Shown: positions 10,743 through 24,513 of the stretch, piece by piece
How the letters are laid out: the number at the start of each line of letters is the position of its first letter
Numbering within the stretch: the stretch's first letter is position 1
NCBI RefSeq assembly: GCF_029227915.1
Contig: NC_079887.1
Location: 4,402,001 to 4,466,000 of the forward strand
Origin: Hydractinia symbiolongicarpus
Taxonomy: Eukaryota > Cnidaria > Hydrozoa > Anthoathecata > Hydractiniidae
Direction: 5' to 3'
Length of the DNA: 64,000 nucleotides
Position numbers and translations under genes: made by a program
The notes under the pieces: model-generated
The model's input: the letters and a program-made list of their open reading frames with translations, nothing else
Databases searched by the model: none
Told to the model about the DNA's origin: nothing

Positions 10743-13700
10743 CCCGTACAGTCGAATGTATACAAAGAAAGTACCCTGTGAGTAAAGTCATTTCCAGAAC
10801 GATTTTTTAAATTATCTTTTCACCACTAAAACGCATGAGACTTGTAGTTTTCAAAAATGTTTTCATTTTTGATGAGACGCTGAATAAAAGAAGTTTAATC
10901 GCCGGCAAACGAAAACCTGCGATTTCCCGTAAATCCCGGACTCGGCCCGTAAAGTCAAAAGTATACAAAGAAAGTACCCAGGGAGTAAACTCATTTCCCA
11001 AACGATTTTTTAAATTATTTTTCCACCACTAAAACGCATGAGACTTGTAGTTTTCAGAAATGTTTTCATTTTTGATGAGACGCTTAATGAAAGTGGTTTA
11101 ATCGCCGGCAAACGAAAACCCGTGATTTCCCGTAAATCCCGGGCTTGGCCCGTATAGTCGAATGTATACAAAGAAAGTACCCTGTGAGTAAACTCATTTC
11201 CCGAACGATTTTTAAATTATTTTTCCACCACTAAAACGCATGAGACTTGTAGTTTTTAAAAATGTTTTCATTTTTAATGAGACGCTGAATTAAAGAAGTT
11301 TAATCGCCGGCAAACGAAAACCCGCGATTTCCCGTAAATCCCGGGCTTGGCCCGTTTAGTTGAATGTATATAAAGAAAGTACCCAGGAAGTAAACTGATT
11401 TCCCGAACGATTTTTCAAATTATTTTTGCACCACTAGAACGAATGAGACTTGTAGTTTTCAGAAATGTTTTCATTTTTGATGAGACGCTTAATGAAAGTG
11501 GTTTAATCGCCGGCAAACGAAAACCCGTGATTTCCCGTAAATCCCGGGCTTGGCCCGTATAGTCGAATGTATACAAAGAAAGTACCCTGTGAGTAAACTC
11601 ATTTCCCGAACGATTTTTAAATTATTTTTCCACCACTAAAACGCATGAGACTTGTAGTTTTTAAAAATGTTTTCATTTTTAATGAGACGCTGAATTAAAG
11701 AAGTTTAATCGCCGGCAAACGAAAACCCGCGATTTCCCGTAAATCCCGGGCTTGGCCCGTTTAGTTGAATGTATATAAAGAAAGTACCCAGGAAGTAAAC
11801 TGATTTCTTGAACGATTTTTCAAATTATTTTTGCACCACTAGAACGAATGAGACTTGTAGTTTTCAAAAATGTTTTCATTTTTAATGAGACGCTTAATGA
11901 AAGAGGTTTAATCGCCGGCAAACGAAAACCCGCGATTTCCCGTAAATCCCAGGCTTGGCCCGTATAGTCGAATGTATACAAAGAAAGTACCCGGTGAGTT
12001 AAGTCATTTCCAGAACGATTTTTTAAATTATCTTTTCACCACTAAAACGCATGAGACTTGTAGTTTTCAAAAATGTTTTCATTTTTGATGAGACGCTGAA
12101 TAAAAGAAGTTTAATCGCCGGCAAACGAAAACCTGCGATTTCCCGTAAATCCCGGACTCGGCCCATATAGTCAAAAGTATACAAAGAAAGTACCCAGGGA
12201 GTAAACTCATTTCCCGAACGATTTTTTAAATTATTTTTCCACCACTAAAACGCATGAGACTTGTAGTTTTCAGAAATGTTTTCATTTTTGATGAGACGCT
12301 TAATGAAAGTGGTTTAATCGCCGGCAAACGAAAACCCGTGATTTCCCGTAAATCCCGGGCTTGGCCCGTATAGTCGAATGTATACAAAGAAAGTACCCTG
12401 TGAGTAAACTCATTTCCCGAACGATTTTTAAATTATTTTTCCACCACTAAAACGCATGAGACTTGTAGTTTTTAAAAATGTTTTCATTTTTAATGAGACG
12501 CTGAATTAAAGAAGTTTAATCGCCGGCAAACGAAAACCTGCGATTTCCCGTAAATCCCGGACTCGGCCCATATAGTCAAAAGTATACAAAGAAAGTACCC
12601 AGGGAGTAAACTCATTTCCCGAACGATTTTTTAAATTATTTTTTACCACTAAAACGCATGAGACTTGTAGTTTTCAAAAATGTTTTCATTTTTGATGAGA
12701 CGCTGAATAAAAGAAGTTTAATCGCCGGCAAACGAAAACCTGCGATTTCCCGTAAATCTCGGACTCGGCCCGTAAAGTCAAAAGTATACAAAGAAAGTAC
12801 CCAGGGAGTAAACTCATTTCCCAAACGATTTTTTAAATTATTTTTCCACCACTAAAACGCATGAGACTTGTAGTTTTCAGAAATGTTTTCATTTTTGATG
12901 AGACGCTTAATGAAAGTGGTTTAATCGCCGGCAAACGAAAACCCGTGATTTCCCGTAAATCCCGGGCTTGGCCCGTATAGTCGAATGTATACAAAGAAAG
13001 TACCCTGTGAGTAAACTCATTTCCCGAACGATTTTTTAAATTATTTTTTCAGCACTAAAACGCATGAGACTTGTAGTTTTCAGAAATGTTTTCATTTTTG
13101 ATGAGACGCTTAATGAAAGTGGTTTAATCGCCGGCAAACGAAAACCCGTGATTTCCCGTAAATCCCGTAAAACGCATGAGACTTGTAGTTTTCAAAAATG
13201 TTTTCATTTTTGATGAGACGCTGAATAAAAGAAGTTTAATCGCCGGCAAACAAAATCCCGCGACTTCCCTTATATCCCGGACTCGGCCCGTTTAGTCAAA
13301 AGTATACAAAGAAAGAACCCAGGGAGTAAACTCATTTCCCGAACGATTTTTTAAATTATTTTTCCACCACTAAAACGCATGAGACTTGTAGTTTTTAAAA
13401 ATGTTTTCATTTTTAATGAGACGCTGAATTAAAGAAGTTTAATCGCCGGCAAACGAAAACCTGCGATTTCCCGTAAATCCCGGGCTTGGCCCGTTTAGTT
13501 GAATGTATATAAAGAAAGTACCCAGGAAGTAAACTGATTTCCCGAACGATTTTTCAAATTATTTTTGCACCACTAGAACGAATGAGACTTGTAGTTTTCA
13601 AAAATGTTTTCATTTTTAATGAGACGCTTAATGAAAGAGGTTTAATCGCCGGCAAACGAAAACCCGCGATTTCCCGTAAATCCCAGGCTTGGCCCGTATA

Positions 13701-16588
13701 GTCGAATGTATACAAAGAAAGTAACCGGTGAGTTGAGCCATTTCCAGAACGATTTTTTAAATTATCTTTTCACCACTAAAACGCATGAGACTTGTAGTTT
13801 TCAAAAATGTTTTCATTTTTGATGAGACGCTGAATAAAAGAAGTTTAATCGCCGGCAAACGAAAACCTGCGATTTCCCGTAAATCCCGGACTCGGCCCAT
13901 ATAGTCAAAAGTATACAAAGAAAGTACCCAGGGAGTAAAGTCATTTCCCGAACGATTTTTTAAATTATTTTTTCACCACTAAAACGCATGAGACTTGTAG
14001 TTTTCAAAAATGTTTTCATTTTTGATGAGACGCTGAATAAAAGAAGTTTAATCGCCGGCAAACGAAAACCTGCGATTTCCCGTAAATCTCGGACTCGGCC
14101 CGTAAAGTCAAAAGTATACAAAGAAAGTACCCAGGGAGTAAACTCATTTCCCAAACGATTTTTTAAATTATTTTTCCACCACTAAAACGCATGAGACTTG
14201 TAGTTTTCAGAAATGTTTTCATTTTTGATGAGACGCTTAATGAAAGTGGTTTAATCGCCGGCAAACGAAAACCCGTGATTTCCCGTAAATCCCGGGCTTG
14301 GCCCGTATAGTCGAATGTATACAAAGAAAGTACCCTGTGAGTAAACTCATTTCCAAAACGATTTTTTAAATTATCTTTTCACCACTAAAACGCATGAGAC
14401 TTGTAGTTTTTAAAAATGTTTTCATTTTTGATGAGAGGCTGAATAAAAGAAGTTTAATCACCGGCAAACGAAAACCCGCGACTTCCCGTAAATCCCGGAC
14501 TCGGCCCGTATAGTCAAAAGTATACAAAGAAAGAACCCACGGAGTAAACTCATTTCCCGAACGATTTTTTAAATTATTTTTCCACCACTAAAACGCATGA
14601 GACTTGTAGTTTTCAGAAATGTTTTCATTTTTGATGAGACGCTTAATGAAAGAGGTTTAATCGCCGGCAAACAAAAACCCGCGATTTCCCGGAAATCCCG
14701 GGCTTGGCCCGTATAGTCGAATGTATACAAATAAAGTACCCAGGGAGTAAACTCATTTCCCGAACGATTTTTTAAATTATTTTTTCACCACTAAAACGCA
14801 TGAGACTTGTAGTTTTCAGAAATGTTTTCATTTTTGATGAGACGCTTAATGAAAGTGGTTTAATCGCCGGCAAACGAAAACCCGTGATTTCCCGTAAATC
14901 CCGGGCTTGGCCCGTAGAGTCGAATGTATACAAAGAAAATACCCTGTGAGTAAACTCATTTCCAAAACGATTCTTTAAATTATCTTTTCACCACTAAAAC
15001 GCATGAGACTTGTAGTTTTCAAAAATGTTTTCATTTTTGATGAGACGCTGAATAAAAGAAGTTTAATCGCCGGCAAACGAAATCCCGCGACTTCCCTTAT
15101 ATCCCGGACTCGGCCCGTTTAGTCAAAAGTATACAAAGAAAGAACCCAGGGAGTAAACTCATTTCCCGAACGATTTTTTAAATTATTTTCCCACCACTAA
15201 AACGCATGAAACTTGTAGATTTTAAAAATGTTTTCATTATTGATGAGACGCTGAATAAAAGAAGTTTAATCACCGGCAAACGAAAACCCGCGACTTCCCG
15301 TAAATCCCGGATTCGGCCCGTATAGTCAAAAGTATACAAAGAAAGTACCCAGGGAGTAAACTCATTTCCCGAACGATTTTTTAAATTATTTTTCCACCAC
15401 TAAAACGCATGAGACTTGTAGTTTTCAGAAATGTTTTCATTTTTGATGAGATGCTTAATGAAAGAGGTTTATTCGCCGGAAAACGAAAACCCGCGATTTC
15501 CCGGAAATCCCGGACTCGGCCCGTAAAGTCAAAAGTATACAAAGAAAGTACCCAGGGAGTAAACTCATTTCCCAAACGATTTTTTAAATTATTTTTCCAC
15601 CACTAAAACGCATGAGACTTGTAGTTTTCAAAAATGTTTTCATTTTTGATGAGACGCTGAATAAAAGTAGTTTAATCGCCGGCAAACGAAATCCCGCGAC
15701 TTCCCTTATATCCCGGACTCGGCCCGTTTAGTCAAAAGTATACAATGAAAGAACCCAGGGAGTAAACTCATTTCCCGAACGATTTTTTAAATTATTTTCC
15801 CACCACTAAAACGCATGAAACTTGTAGATTTTAAAAATGTTTTCATTTTTGATGAGACGCTGAATAAAAGAAGTTTAATCACCGGCAAACGAAAACCCGC
15901 GACTTCCCGTAAATCCCGGATTCGGCCCGTATAGTCAAAAGTATACAAAGAAAGTACCCAGGGAGTAAACTCATTTCCCAAACGATTTTTTAAATTATTT
16001 TTCCACCACTAAAACGCATGAGACTTGTAGTTTTCAGAAATGTTTTCGTTTTTGATGAGACGCTTAATGAAAGAGGTTTAATCGCCGGCAAACGAAAACC
16101 CGCGATTTCCCGGAAATCCCGGACTCGGCCCGTAAAGTCAAAAGTATACAAAGAAAGTACCCAGGGAGTAAACTCATTTCCCAAACGATTTTTTAAATTA
16201 TTTTTCCACCACTAAAACGCATGAGACTTATAGTTTTCAGAAATGTTTTCATTTTTGATGAGACGCTTAATGAAAGTGGTTTAATCGCCGGCAAACGAGA
16301 ACCCGTGATTTCCCGTAAATCCCGGGCTTGGCCCGTATAGTCGAATGTATACAAAGAAAGTACCCTGTGAGTAAACACAATTCCCGAACGATTTTTTAAA
16401 TTATTTTTCCACCACTAAAACGCATGAAACTTGTAGATTTTAAAAATGTTTTCATTTTTGATGAGACGCTGAATAAAAGAAGTTTAATCGCCGGCAAACG
16501 AAATCCTGCGACTTCCCTTATATCCCGGACTCGGCCCGTTTAGTCAAAAGTATACAAAGAAAGAACCCAGGGAGTAAACTCATTTCCC
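10743..16588 (+). repeat. 203-bp satellite array, mixed monomers
   Basis: Head-to-tail monomers continue in the same orientation. From 10743 to 11946 this is the right part of segmental duplication copy 2. From about 14581 to 15600 the units closely resemble those at about 5970-7000, including the aaataaagtaccc and gattctttaaattatc markers, so it is another dispersed copy of that block. One unit is internally deleted at 13168/13169. No gene is seen. Confidence 0.95.
13168..13169. other. Deletion junction inside a monomer (about 90 bp missing)
   Basis: The sequence passes from aaatcccg straight to taaaacgcatgag, skipping the ggcttggcccg-to-caccac part of the unit. Neighbouring landmarks at about 13035 and 13351 are 316 bp apart, which is two monomers minus 90. 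Apart from single-base indels and the 6-bp change at 46893/49526, this is the only clear break in the 203-bp phase I found outside the retroelements. Confidence 0.8.
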
Positions 16589-18212
16589 GAACGATTTTTT
16601 AAATTATTTTCCCACCACTGAAACGCATGAGACTTGTAGTTTTCAGAAATGTTTTCATTTTTGATGAGACGCTTAATGAAAGAGGTTTAATCGCCGGAAA
16701 ACGAAAACCCGCGATTTCCCGTAAATCCCGGGCTTGGCCCGTATAGTCGAATGTATACAAAGAAAGTACCCTGTGAGTAAACACATTTCCCGAACGATTT
16801 TTTAAATTATTTTTCCACCACTAAAACGCATGAGACTTGTAGTTTTTAAAAATGTTTTCATTTTTAATGAGACGCTGAATTAAAGACATTTAATCGCCGG
16901 CAAACGAAAACCCGCGATTTCCCGTAAATCCCGGATTCGGCCCGTATAGTCAAAAGTATACAAAGAAAGTACCCAGGGAGTAAACTCATTTCCCGAACTA
17001 TTTTTTAATTTATTTTCCCACCACTAAAACGCATGAAACTTGTAGATTTTAAAAATGTTTTCATTTTTGATGAGACGCTGAATAAAAGAAGTTTAATCGC
17101 CGGCAAACGAAATCCCGCGACTTTCCTTATATCCCGGACTCGGCCCGTTTAGTCAAAAGTATACAAAGAAAGAACCCAGGAAGTAAACTCATTTCCCGAA
17201 CGATTTTTTAAATTATTTTCCCACCACTAAAACGCATGAAACTTGTAGATTTTAAAAATGTTTTCATTTTTGATGAGACGCTGAATAAAAGAAGTTTAAT
17301 CACCGGCAAACGAAAACCCGCGACTTCCCGTAAATCCCGGATTCGGCCCGTATAGTCAAAAGTATACAAAGAAAGTACCCAGGGAGTAAACTCATTTCCC
17401 GAACGATTTTTTAAATTATTTTTCCACCACTAAAACGCATGAGACTTGTAGTTTTCAGAAATGTTTTCATTTTTGATGAGACGCTTAATGAAAGAGGTTT
17501 AATCGCCGGAAAACGAAAACCCGCGATTTCCCGGAAATCCCGGACTCGGCCCGTAAAGTCAAAAGTATACAAAGAAAGTACCCAGGGAGTAAACTCATTT
17601 CCCAAACGATTTTTTAAATTATTTTTCCACCACTAAAACGCATGAGACTTGTAGTTTTCAGAAATGTTTTCATTTTTGATGAGACGCTTAATGAAAGTGG
17701 TTTAATCGCCGGCAAACGAGAACCCGTGATTTCCCGTAAATCCCGGGCTTGGCCCGTATAGTCGAATGTATACAAAGAAAGTACCCTGTGAGTAAACTCA
17801 TTTCCCGAACGATTTTTTAAATTATTTTTCCACCACTAAAACGCATGAGACTTGTAGTTTTTAAAAATGTTTTCATTTTTAATGAGACGCTGAATTAAAG
17901 AAGTTTAATCGCCGGCAAACGAAAACCCGCGATTTCCCGTAAATCCCGAGCTTGGCCCGTTTAGTTGAATGTATATAAAGAAAGTACCCAGGGAGTAAAC
18001 TGATTTCCCGAACGATTTTTCAAATTATTTTTGCACCACTAGAACAAATGAGACTTGTAGTTTTTAAAAATGTTTTCATTTTTAATGAGACGCTCAATGA
18101 AAGAGGTTTAATCGCCGGCAAACGAAAACCCACGATTTGCCGTAAATCCCAGGCTTGGCCCGTATAGTCGAAAGTATACAAAGAAAGTACCCTGTGAGTT
18201 AAGTCATTTCCA
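16589..18212 (+). repeat. 8-monomer higher-order repeat (1,624 bp), copy 1
   Basis: Matches 18213-19836 at exactly 1,624 bp. Shared rare markers are ccaccactgaaacg (16613 and 18237), taaagacatttaatc (about 16873 and 18497), aactattttttaattta (about 16997 and 18621), cgagaacccgtg (about 17718 and 19342), agaacaaatgag (about 18042 and 19666) and cccacgatttgccg (about 18129 and 19753). The left edge lies within the gaacgattttttaaattat at 16589-16607. Confidence 0.88.
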
Positions 18213-19836
18213 GAACGATTTTTTAAATTATTTTCCCACCACTGAAACGCATGAGACTTGTAGTTTTCAGAAATGTTTTCATTTTTGATGAGACGCTTAA
18301 TGAAAGAGGTTTAATCGCCGGAAAACGAAAACCCGCGATTTCCCGTAAATCCCGGGCTTGGCCCGTATAGTCGAATGTATACAAAGAAAGTACCCTGTGA
18401 GTAAACACATTTCCCGAACGATTTTTTAAATTATTTTTCCACCACTAAAACGCATGAGACTTGTAGTTTTTAGAAATGTTTTCATTTTTAATGAGACGCT
18501 GAATTAAAGACATTTAATCGCCGGCAAACGAAAACCCGCGATTTCCCGTAAATCCCGGATTCGGCCCGTATAGTCAAAAGTATACAAAGAAAGTACCCAG
18601 GGAGTAAACTCATTTCCCGAACTATTTTTTAATTTATTTTCCCACCACTAAAACGCATGAAACTTGTAGATTTTAAAAATGTTTTCATTTTTGATGAGAC
18701 GCTGAATAAAAGAAGTTTAATCGCCGGCAAACGAAATCCCGCGACTTCCCTTATATCCCGGACTCGGCCCGTTTAGTCAAAAGTATACAAAGAAAGAACC
18801 CAGGGAGTAAACTCATTTCCCGAAAGATTTTTTAAATTATTTTCCCACCACTAAAACGCATGAAACTTGTAGATTTTAAAAATGTTTTCATTTTTGATGA
18901 GACGCTGAATAAAAGAAGTTTAATCACCGGCAAACGAAAACCCGCGACTTCCCGTAAATCCCGGATTCGGCCCGTATAGTCAAAAGTATACAAAGAAAGT
19001 ACCCAGGGAGTAAACTCATTTCCCGAACGATTTTTTAAATTATTTTTCCACCACTAAAACGCATGAGACTTGTAGTTTTCAGAAATGTTTTCATTTTTGA
19101 TGAGACGCTTAATGAGAGAGGTTTAATCGCCGGAAAACGAAAACCCGCGATTTCCCGGAAATCCCGGACTCGGCCCGTAAAGTCAAAAGTATACAAAGAA
19201 AGTACCCAGGGAGTAAACTCATTTCCCAAACGATTTTTTAAATTATTTTTCCACCACTAAAACGCATGAGACTTGTAGTTTTCAGAAATGTTTTCATTTT
19301 TGATGAGACGCTTAATGAAAGTGGTTTAATCGCCGGCAAACGAGAACCCGTGATTTCCCGTAAATCCCGGGCTTGGCCCGTATAGTCGAATGTATACAAA
19401 GAAAGTACCCTGTGAGTAAACTCATTTCCCGAACGATTTTTTAAATTATTTTTCCACCACTAAAACGCATGAGACTTGTAGTTTTTAAAAATGTTTTCAT
19501 TTTTAATGAGACGCTGAATTAAAGAAGTTTAATCGCCGGCAAACGAAAACCCGCGATTTCCCGTAAATCCCGAGCTTGGCCCGTTTAGTTGAATGTATAT
19601 AAAGAAAGTACCCAGGGAGTAAACTGATTTCCCGAACGATTTTTCAAATTATTTTTGCACCACTAGAACAAATGAGACTTGTAGTTTTCAAAAATGTTTT
19701 CATTTTTAATGAGACGCTCAATGAAAGAGGTTTAATCGCCGGCAAACGAAAACCCACGATTTGCCGTAAATCCCAGGCTTGGCCCGTATAGTCGAAAGTA
19801 TACAAAGAAAGTACCCTGTGAGTTAAGTCATTTCCA
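18213..19836 (+). repeat. 8-monomer higher-order repeat (1,624 bp), copy 2
   Basis: Tandem partner of 16589-18212. The unit boundary is a hybrid monomer: left of 18213 it matches the sequence before 19837 (tttccagaacg), and right of 18231 it matches the sequence after 16607 (tttcccaccactgaaacg). The copies look nearly identical; one difference is aatgaaagagg in copy 1 versus aatgagagagg in copy 2, near 19114. Confidence 0.88.
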
Positions 19837-22800
19837 GAACGATTTTTTAAATTATCTTTTCACCACTAAAACGCATGAGACTTGTAGTTTTCAAAAATGT
19901 TTTCATTTTTGATGAGACGCTGAATAAAAGAAGTTTAATCGCCGGCAAACGAAAACCTGCGATTTTCCGTAAATCCCGGACTCGGCCCATATAGTCAAAA
20001 GTATACAAAGAAAGTACCCAGGGAGTAAACACATTTCCCGAACGATTTTTTAAATTATTTTTTCACCACTAAAACGCATGAGACTTGTAGTTTTCAAAAA
20101 TGTTTTCATATTTAATGAGACGCTGAATAAAAGAAGTTTAATCGCCGGCAAACGAAATCCCGCGACTTCCCTTATATCCCGGACTCGGCCCGTATAGTCA
20201 AAAGTATACAAAGAAAGAACCCAGGGAGTAAACTCATTTCCCGAACGATTTTTTAAATTATTTTCCCACCACTAAAACGCATGAAACTTGTAGATTTTAA
20301 AAATGTTTTCATTTTTGATGAGACGCTGAATAAAAGAAGTTTAATCGCCGGCAAACGAAAACCCGCGACTTCCCGTAAATCCCGGATTCGGCCCGTATAG
20401 TCAAAAGTATACAAAGAAAGTACCCAGGGAGTAAACTCATTTCCCGAACGATTTTTTAAATTATCTTTTCACCACTAAAACGCATGAGACTTGTAGTTTT
20501 CAAAAATGTTTTCATTTTTGATGAGACGCTGAATAAAAGAAGTTTAATCGCCGGCAAACGAAAACCTGCGATTTCCCGTAAATCCCGGACTCGGCCCATA
20601 TAGTCAAAAGTATACAAAGAAAGTACCCAGGGAGTAAACTCATTTCCCGAACGATTTTTTAAATTATCTTTTCACCACTAAAACGCATGAGACTTGTAGT
20701 TTTCAAAAATGTTTTCATTTTTGGTGAGACGCTGAATAAAAGAAGTTTAATCACCGGCAAACGAAAACCCGCGACTTCCCGTAAATCCCGGACTCGGCCC
20801 GTATTGTCAAAAGTATACAAAGAAAGAACCCAGGGAGTAAACTCATTTCCCGAACGATTTTTTAAATTATTTTTCCACCACTAAAACGCATGAGACTTGT
20901 AGTTTTCAGAAATGTTTTTATTTTTGATGAGACGCTTAATGAAAGAGGTTTAATCGCCGGCAAACGAAAACCCGCGATTTCCCGGAAATCCCGGGCTTGG
21001 CCCGTATAGTCGAATGTATACAAATAAAGTACCCAGGGAGTAAACTCAATTCCCGAACGATTTTTTAAATTATTTTTTCACCACTAAAACGCATGAGACT
21101 TGTAGTTTTCAGAAATGTTTTCATTTTTGATTAGACGCTTAATGAAAGTGGTTTAATCGCCGGCAAACGAAAACCCGTGATTTCCCGTAAATCCCGGGCT
21201 TGGCCCGTATAGTCGAATGTATACAAAGAAAGTACCTTGTTAGTAAACTCATTTCCCAAACGATTTTTTAAATTATTTTTCCACCACTAAAACGCATGAG
21301 ACTTGTAGTTTTCAGAAATGTTTTCATTTTTGATGAGACGCTTAATGAAAGTGGTTTAATCGCCGGCAAACGAAAACCCGTGATTTCCCGTAAATCCCGG
21401 GCTTGGCCCGTATAGTCGAATGTATACAAAGAAAGTACCCTGTGAGTAAACTCATTTCCCGAACGATTTTTTAAATTTTTTTGCACCACTAAAACGCATG
21501 AGACTTGTAGTTTTTAAAAATGTTTTCATTTTTAATGAGACGCTGAATTAAAGAAGTTTAATCGCCGGCAAACGAAAACCCGCGATTTCCCGTAAATCCC
21601 GGGCTTGGCCCGTTTAGTTGAATGTATATAAAGAAAGTACCCAGGGAGTAAACTGATTTCCCGAACGATTTTTCAAATTATTTTTGCACCACTAGAACGA
21701 ATGAGACTTGTAGTTTTTAAAAATGTTTTCATTTTTAATGAGACGCTTAATGAAAGAGGTTTAATTGCGGGCAAACGAAAACCCGCGATTTCCCGTAAAT
21801 CCCAGGCTTGGCCCGTATAGTCGAAAGTATACAAAGAAAGTACCCTGTGAGTTAAGTCATTTCCAGAACGATTTTTTAAATTATCTTTTCACCACTAAAA
21901 CGCATGAGACTTGTAGTTTTCAAAAATGTTTTCATTTTTGATGAGACGCTGAATAAAAGAAGTTTAATCGCCGGCAAACGAAAACCTGCGATTTCCCGTA
22001 AATCCCGGACTCGGCCCATATAGTCAAAAGTATACAAAGAAAGTACCCAGGGAGTAAACTCATTTCCCGAACGATTTTTTAAATTATCTTTTCACCACTA
22101 AAACGCATGAGACTTGTAGTTTTCAAAAATGTTTTCATTTTTGGTGAGACGCTGAATAAAAGAAGTTTAATCACCGGCAAACGAAAACCCGCGACTTCCC
22201 GTAAATCCCGGACTCGGCCCGTATAGTCAAAAGTATACAAAGAAAGAACCCAGGGAGTAAACTCATTTCCCAAACGATTTTTTAAATTATTTTTCCACCA
22301 CTAAAACGCATGAGACTTGTAGTTTTCAGAAATGTTTTCATTTTTGATGAGACGCTTAATGAAAGAGGTTTAATCGCCGGCAAACGAAAACCCGCGATTT
22401 CCCAGAAATCCCGGGCTTGGCCCGTATAGTCGAATGTATACAAAGAAAGTACCTTGTGAGTAAACTCATTTCCCGAACGATTTTTTAAATTTTTTTGCAC
22501 CACTAAAACGCATGAGACTTGTAGTTTTTAAAAATGTTTTCATTTTTAATGAGACGCTGAATTAAAGAAGTTTAATCGCCAGCAAACGAAAACCCGCGAT
22601 TTCCCGTAAATCCCGGACTTGGCCCGTTTAGTTGAATGTATATAAAGAAAGTACCCAGGGAGTAAACTCATTTCCCGAACGATTTTTTACATTATTTTTT
22701 CACCACTAAAACGCATGAGACTTGTAGTTTTCAAAAATGTTTTCATTTTTGATGAGACGCTGAATAAAAGAAGTTTAATCGCCGGCAAACGAAAACCTGC

Positions 22801-24244
22801 GATTTCCTGTAAATCCCGGACTCGGCCCGTAAAGTCAAAAGTATACAAAGAAAGTACCCAGGGAGTAAACTCATTTCCCAAACGATTTTTTAAATTATTT
22901 TTCCACCACTAAAACGCATGAGACTTGTAGTTTTCAGAAATGTTTTCATTTTTGATGAGACGCTTAATGAAAGTGGTTTAATCGCCGGCAAACGAAAACC
23001 CGTGATTTCCCGTAAATCCCGCGCTTGGCCCGTATAGTCGAATGTATACAAAGAAAGTACCCTGTGAGTAAACTCATTTCCAAAACGATTTTTTAAATTA
23101 TCTTTTCACCACTAAAACGCATGAGACTTGTAGTTTTCAAAAATGTTTTCATTTTTGATGAGACGCTGAATAAAAGGAGTTTAATCACCGGCAAACGAAA
23201 ACCCGCGACTTCCCGTAAATCACGGACTCGGCCCGTATAGTCAAAAGTATAAAAAGAAAGAACCCAGGGAGTAAACTCATTTCCCGAACGATTTTTTAAA
23301 TTATTTTTCCACCACTAAAACGCATGAGACTTGTAGTTTTCAGAAATGTTTTCATTTTTGATGAGACGCTTAATGAAAGAGGTTTAATCGCCGGCAAACG
23401 AAAACCCGCGATTTCCCGGAAATCCCGGGCTTGGCCCGTATAGTCGAATGTATACAAATAAAGTACCCAGGGAGTAAACTCATTTCCCGAACGATTTTTT
23501 AAATTATTTTTTCACCACTAAAACGCATGAGACTTGTAGTTTTCAGAAATGTTTTCATTTTTGATGAGACGCTTAATGAAAGTGGTTTAATCGCCGGCAA
23601 ACGAAAAACCGTGATTTCCCGTAAATCCCGGGCTTGGCCCGTATAGTCGAATGTATACAAAGAAATTACCCTGTGAGTAAACTCATTTCCAAAACGATTC
23701 TTTAAATTATCTTTTCACCATTAAAACGCATGAGACTTGTAGTTTTCAAAAATGTTTTCATTTTTGATGAGACGCTGAATAAAAGAAGTTTAATCGCCGG
23801 CAAACGAAATCCCGCGACTTCCCTTATATCCCGGACTCGGCCCGTATAGTCAAAAGTATACAAAGAAAGAACCCAGGGAGTAAACTCATTTCCCGAACGA
23901 TTTTTTAAATTATTTTCCCACCACTAAAACGCATGAAACTTGTAGATTTCAAAAATGTTTTCATTTTTGATGAGACGCTGAATAAAAGAAGTTTAATCGC
24001 CGGCAAACGAAAACCCGCGACTTCCCGTATATCCCGGACTCGGCCCGTATTGTCAAAAGTATACAAAGAAAGAAACCAGGGAGTAAACTCATTTCCCGAA
24101 CGATTTTTTAAATTATTTTCCCACCACTAAAACGCATGAGACTTGTAGTTTTCAGAAATGTTTTCATTTTTGATGAGACGCCTAATGAAAGAGGTTTAAT
24201 CGCCGGCAAACGAAAACCCGCGATTTCCCGGAAATCCCGGGCTT
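19837..24244 (+). repeat. 203-bp satellite array with 1,421-bp (7-monomer) marker spacing
   Basis: Continuous monomers, no gene seen. The rare ttttggtgagacgctg variant occurs at 20722 and 22143, exactly seven monomers apart, with similar neighbours. Two monomers (near 21475 and 22489) share a shortened aaatttttttgcaccac tract, so that marker repeats at about 1,014 bp (five monomers minus one base). Confidence 0.9.
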
Positions 24245-24310
24245 GGCCCATATAGTCAAAAGTATACAAAGAAAGTACCCAGGAAGTAAACTCATTTCCC
24301 GAACGATTTT

Positions 24311-24513
24311 TTAAATTATTTTTTCACCACTAAAACGCATGAGACTTGTAGTTTTCAAAAATGTTTTCATTTTTGATGAGACGCTGAATAAAAGAAGTTT
24401 AATCGCCGGCAAACGAAAACCTGCGATTTCCCGTAAATCCCGGACTCGGCCCGTAAAGTCAAAAGTATACAAAGAAAGTACCCAGGGAGTAAACTCATTT
24501 CCCAAACGATTTT
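24311..24513 (+). repeat. Example of monomer family B
   Basis: Family B is marked by ctgaataaaagaag, aacctgcgattt or acccgcgactt, cccggactcggcccg, tagtcaaaagtatac and gtacccagggagtaaac. The linked set differs from family A at the same positions. Family B units carry AATAAA in the ctgaataaaag stretch. Confidence 0.75.

Larger units (their letters stand above)
7277..11946 (+). repeat. Segmental duplication, copy 2 (carries the retroelement)
   Basis: Partner of 1-4467. It begins with the same accggcaaacggaaaccc as window position 1 and carries the second retroelement copy at the same internal place. Rare markers are shared, such as gagatttgtagattc (1560 and 8633) and gttttcaaaaattttttc (about 2179 and 9252). 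The differences seen are mostly gains or losses of complete 203-bp units plus scattered substitutions. That is the pattern expected from duplication followed by unequal exchange. Confidence 0.82.
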
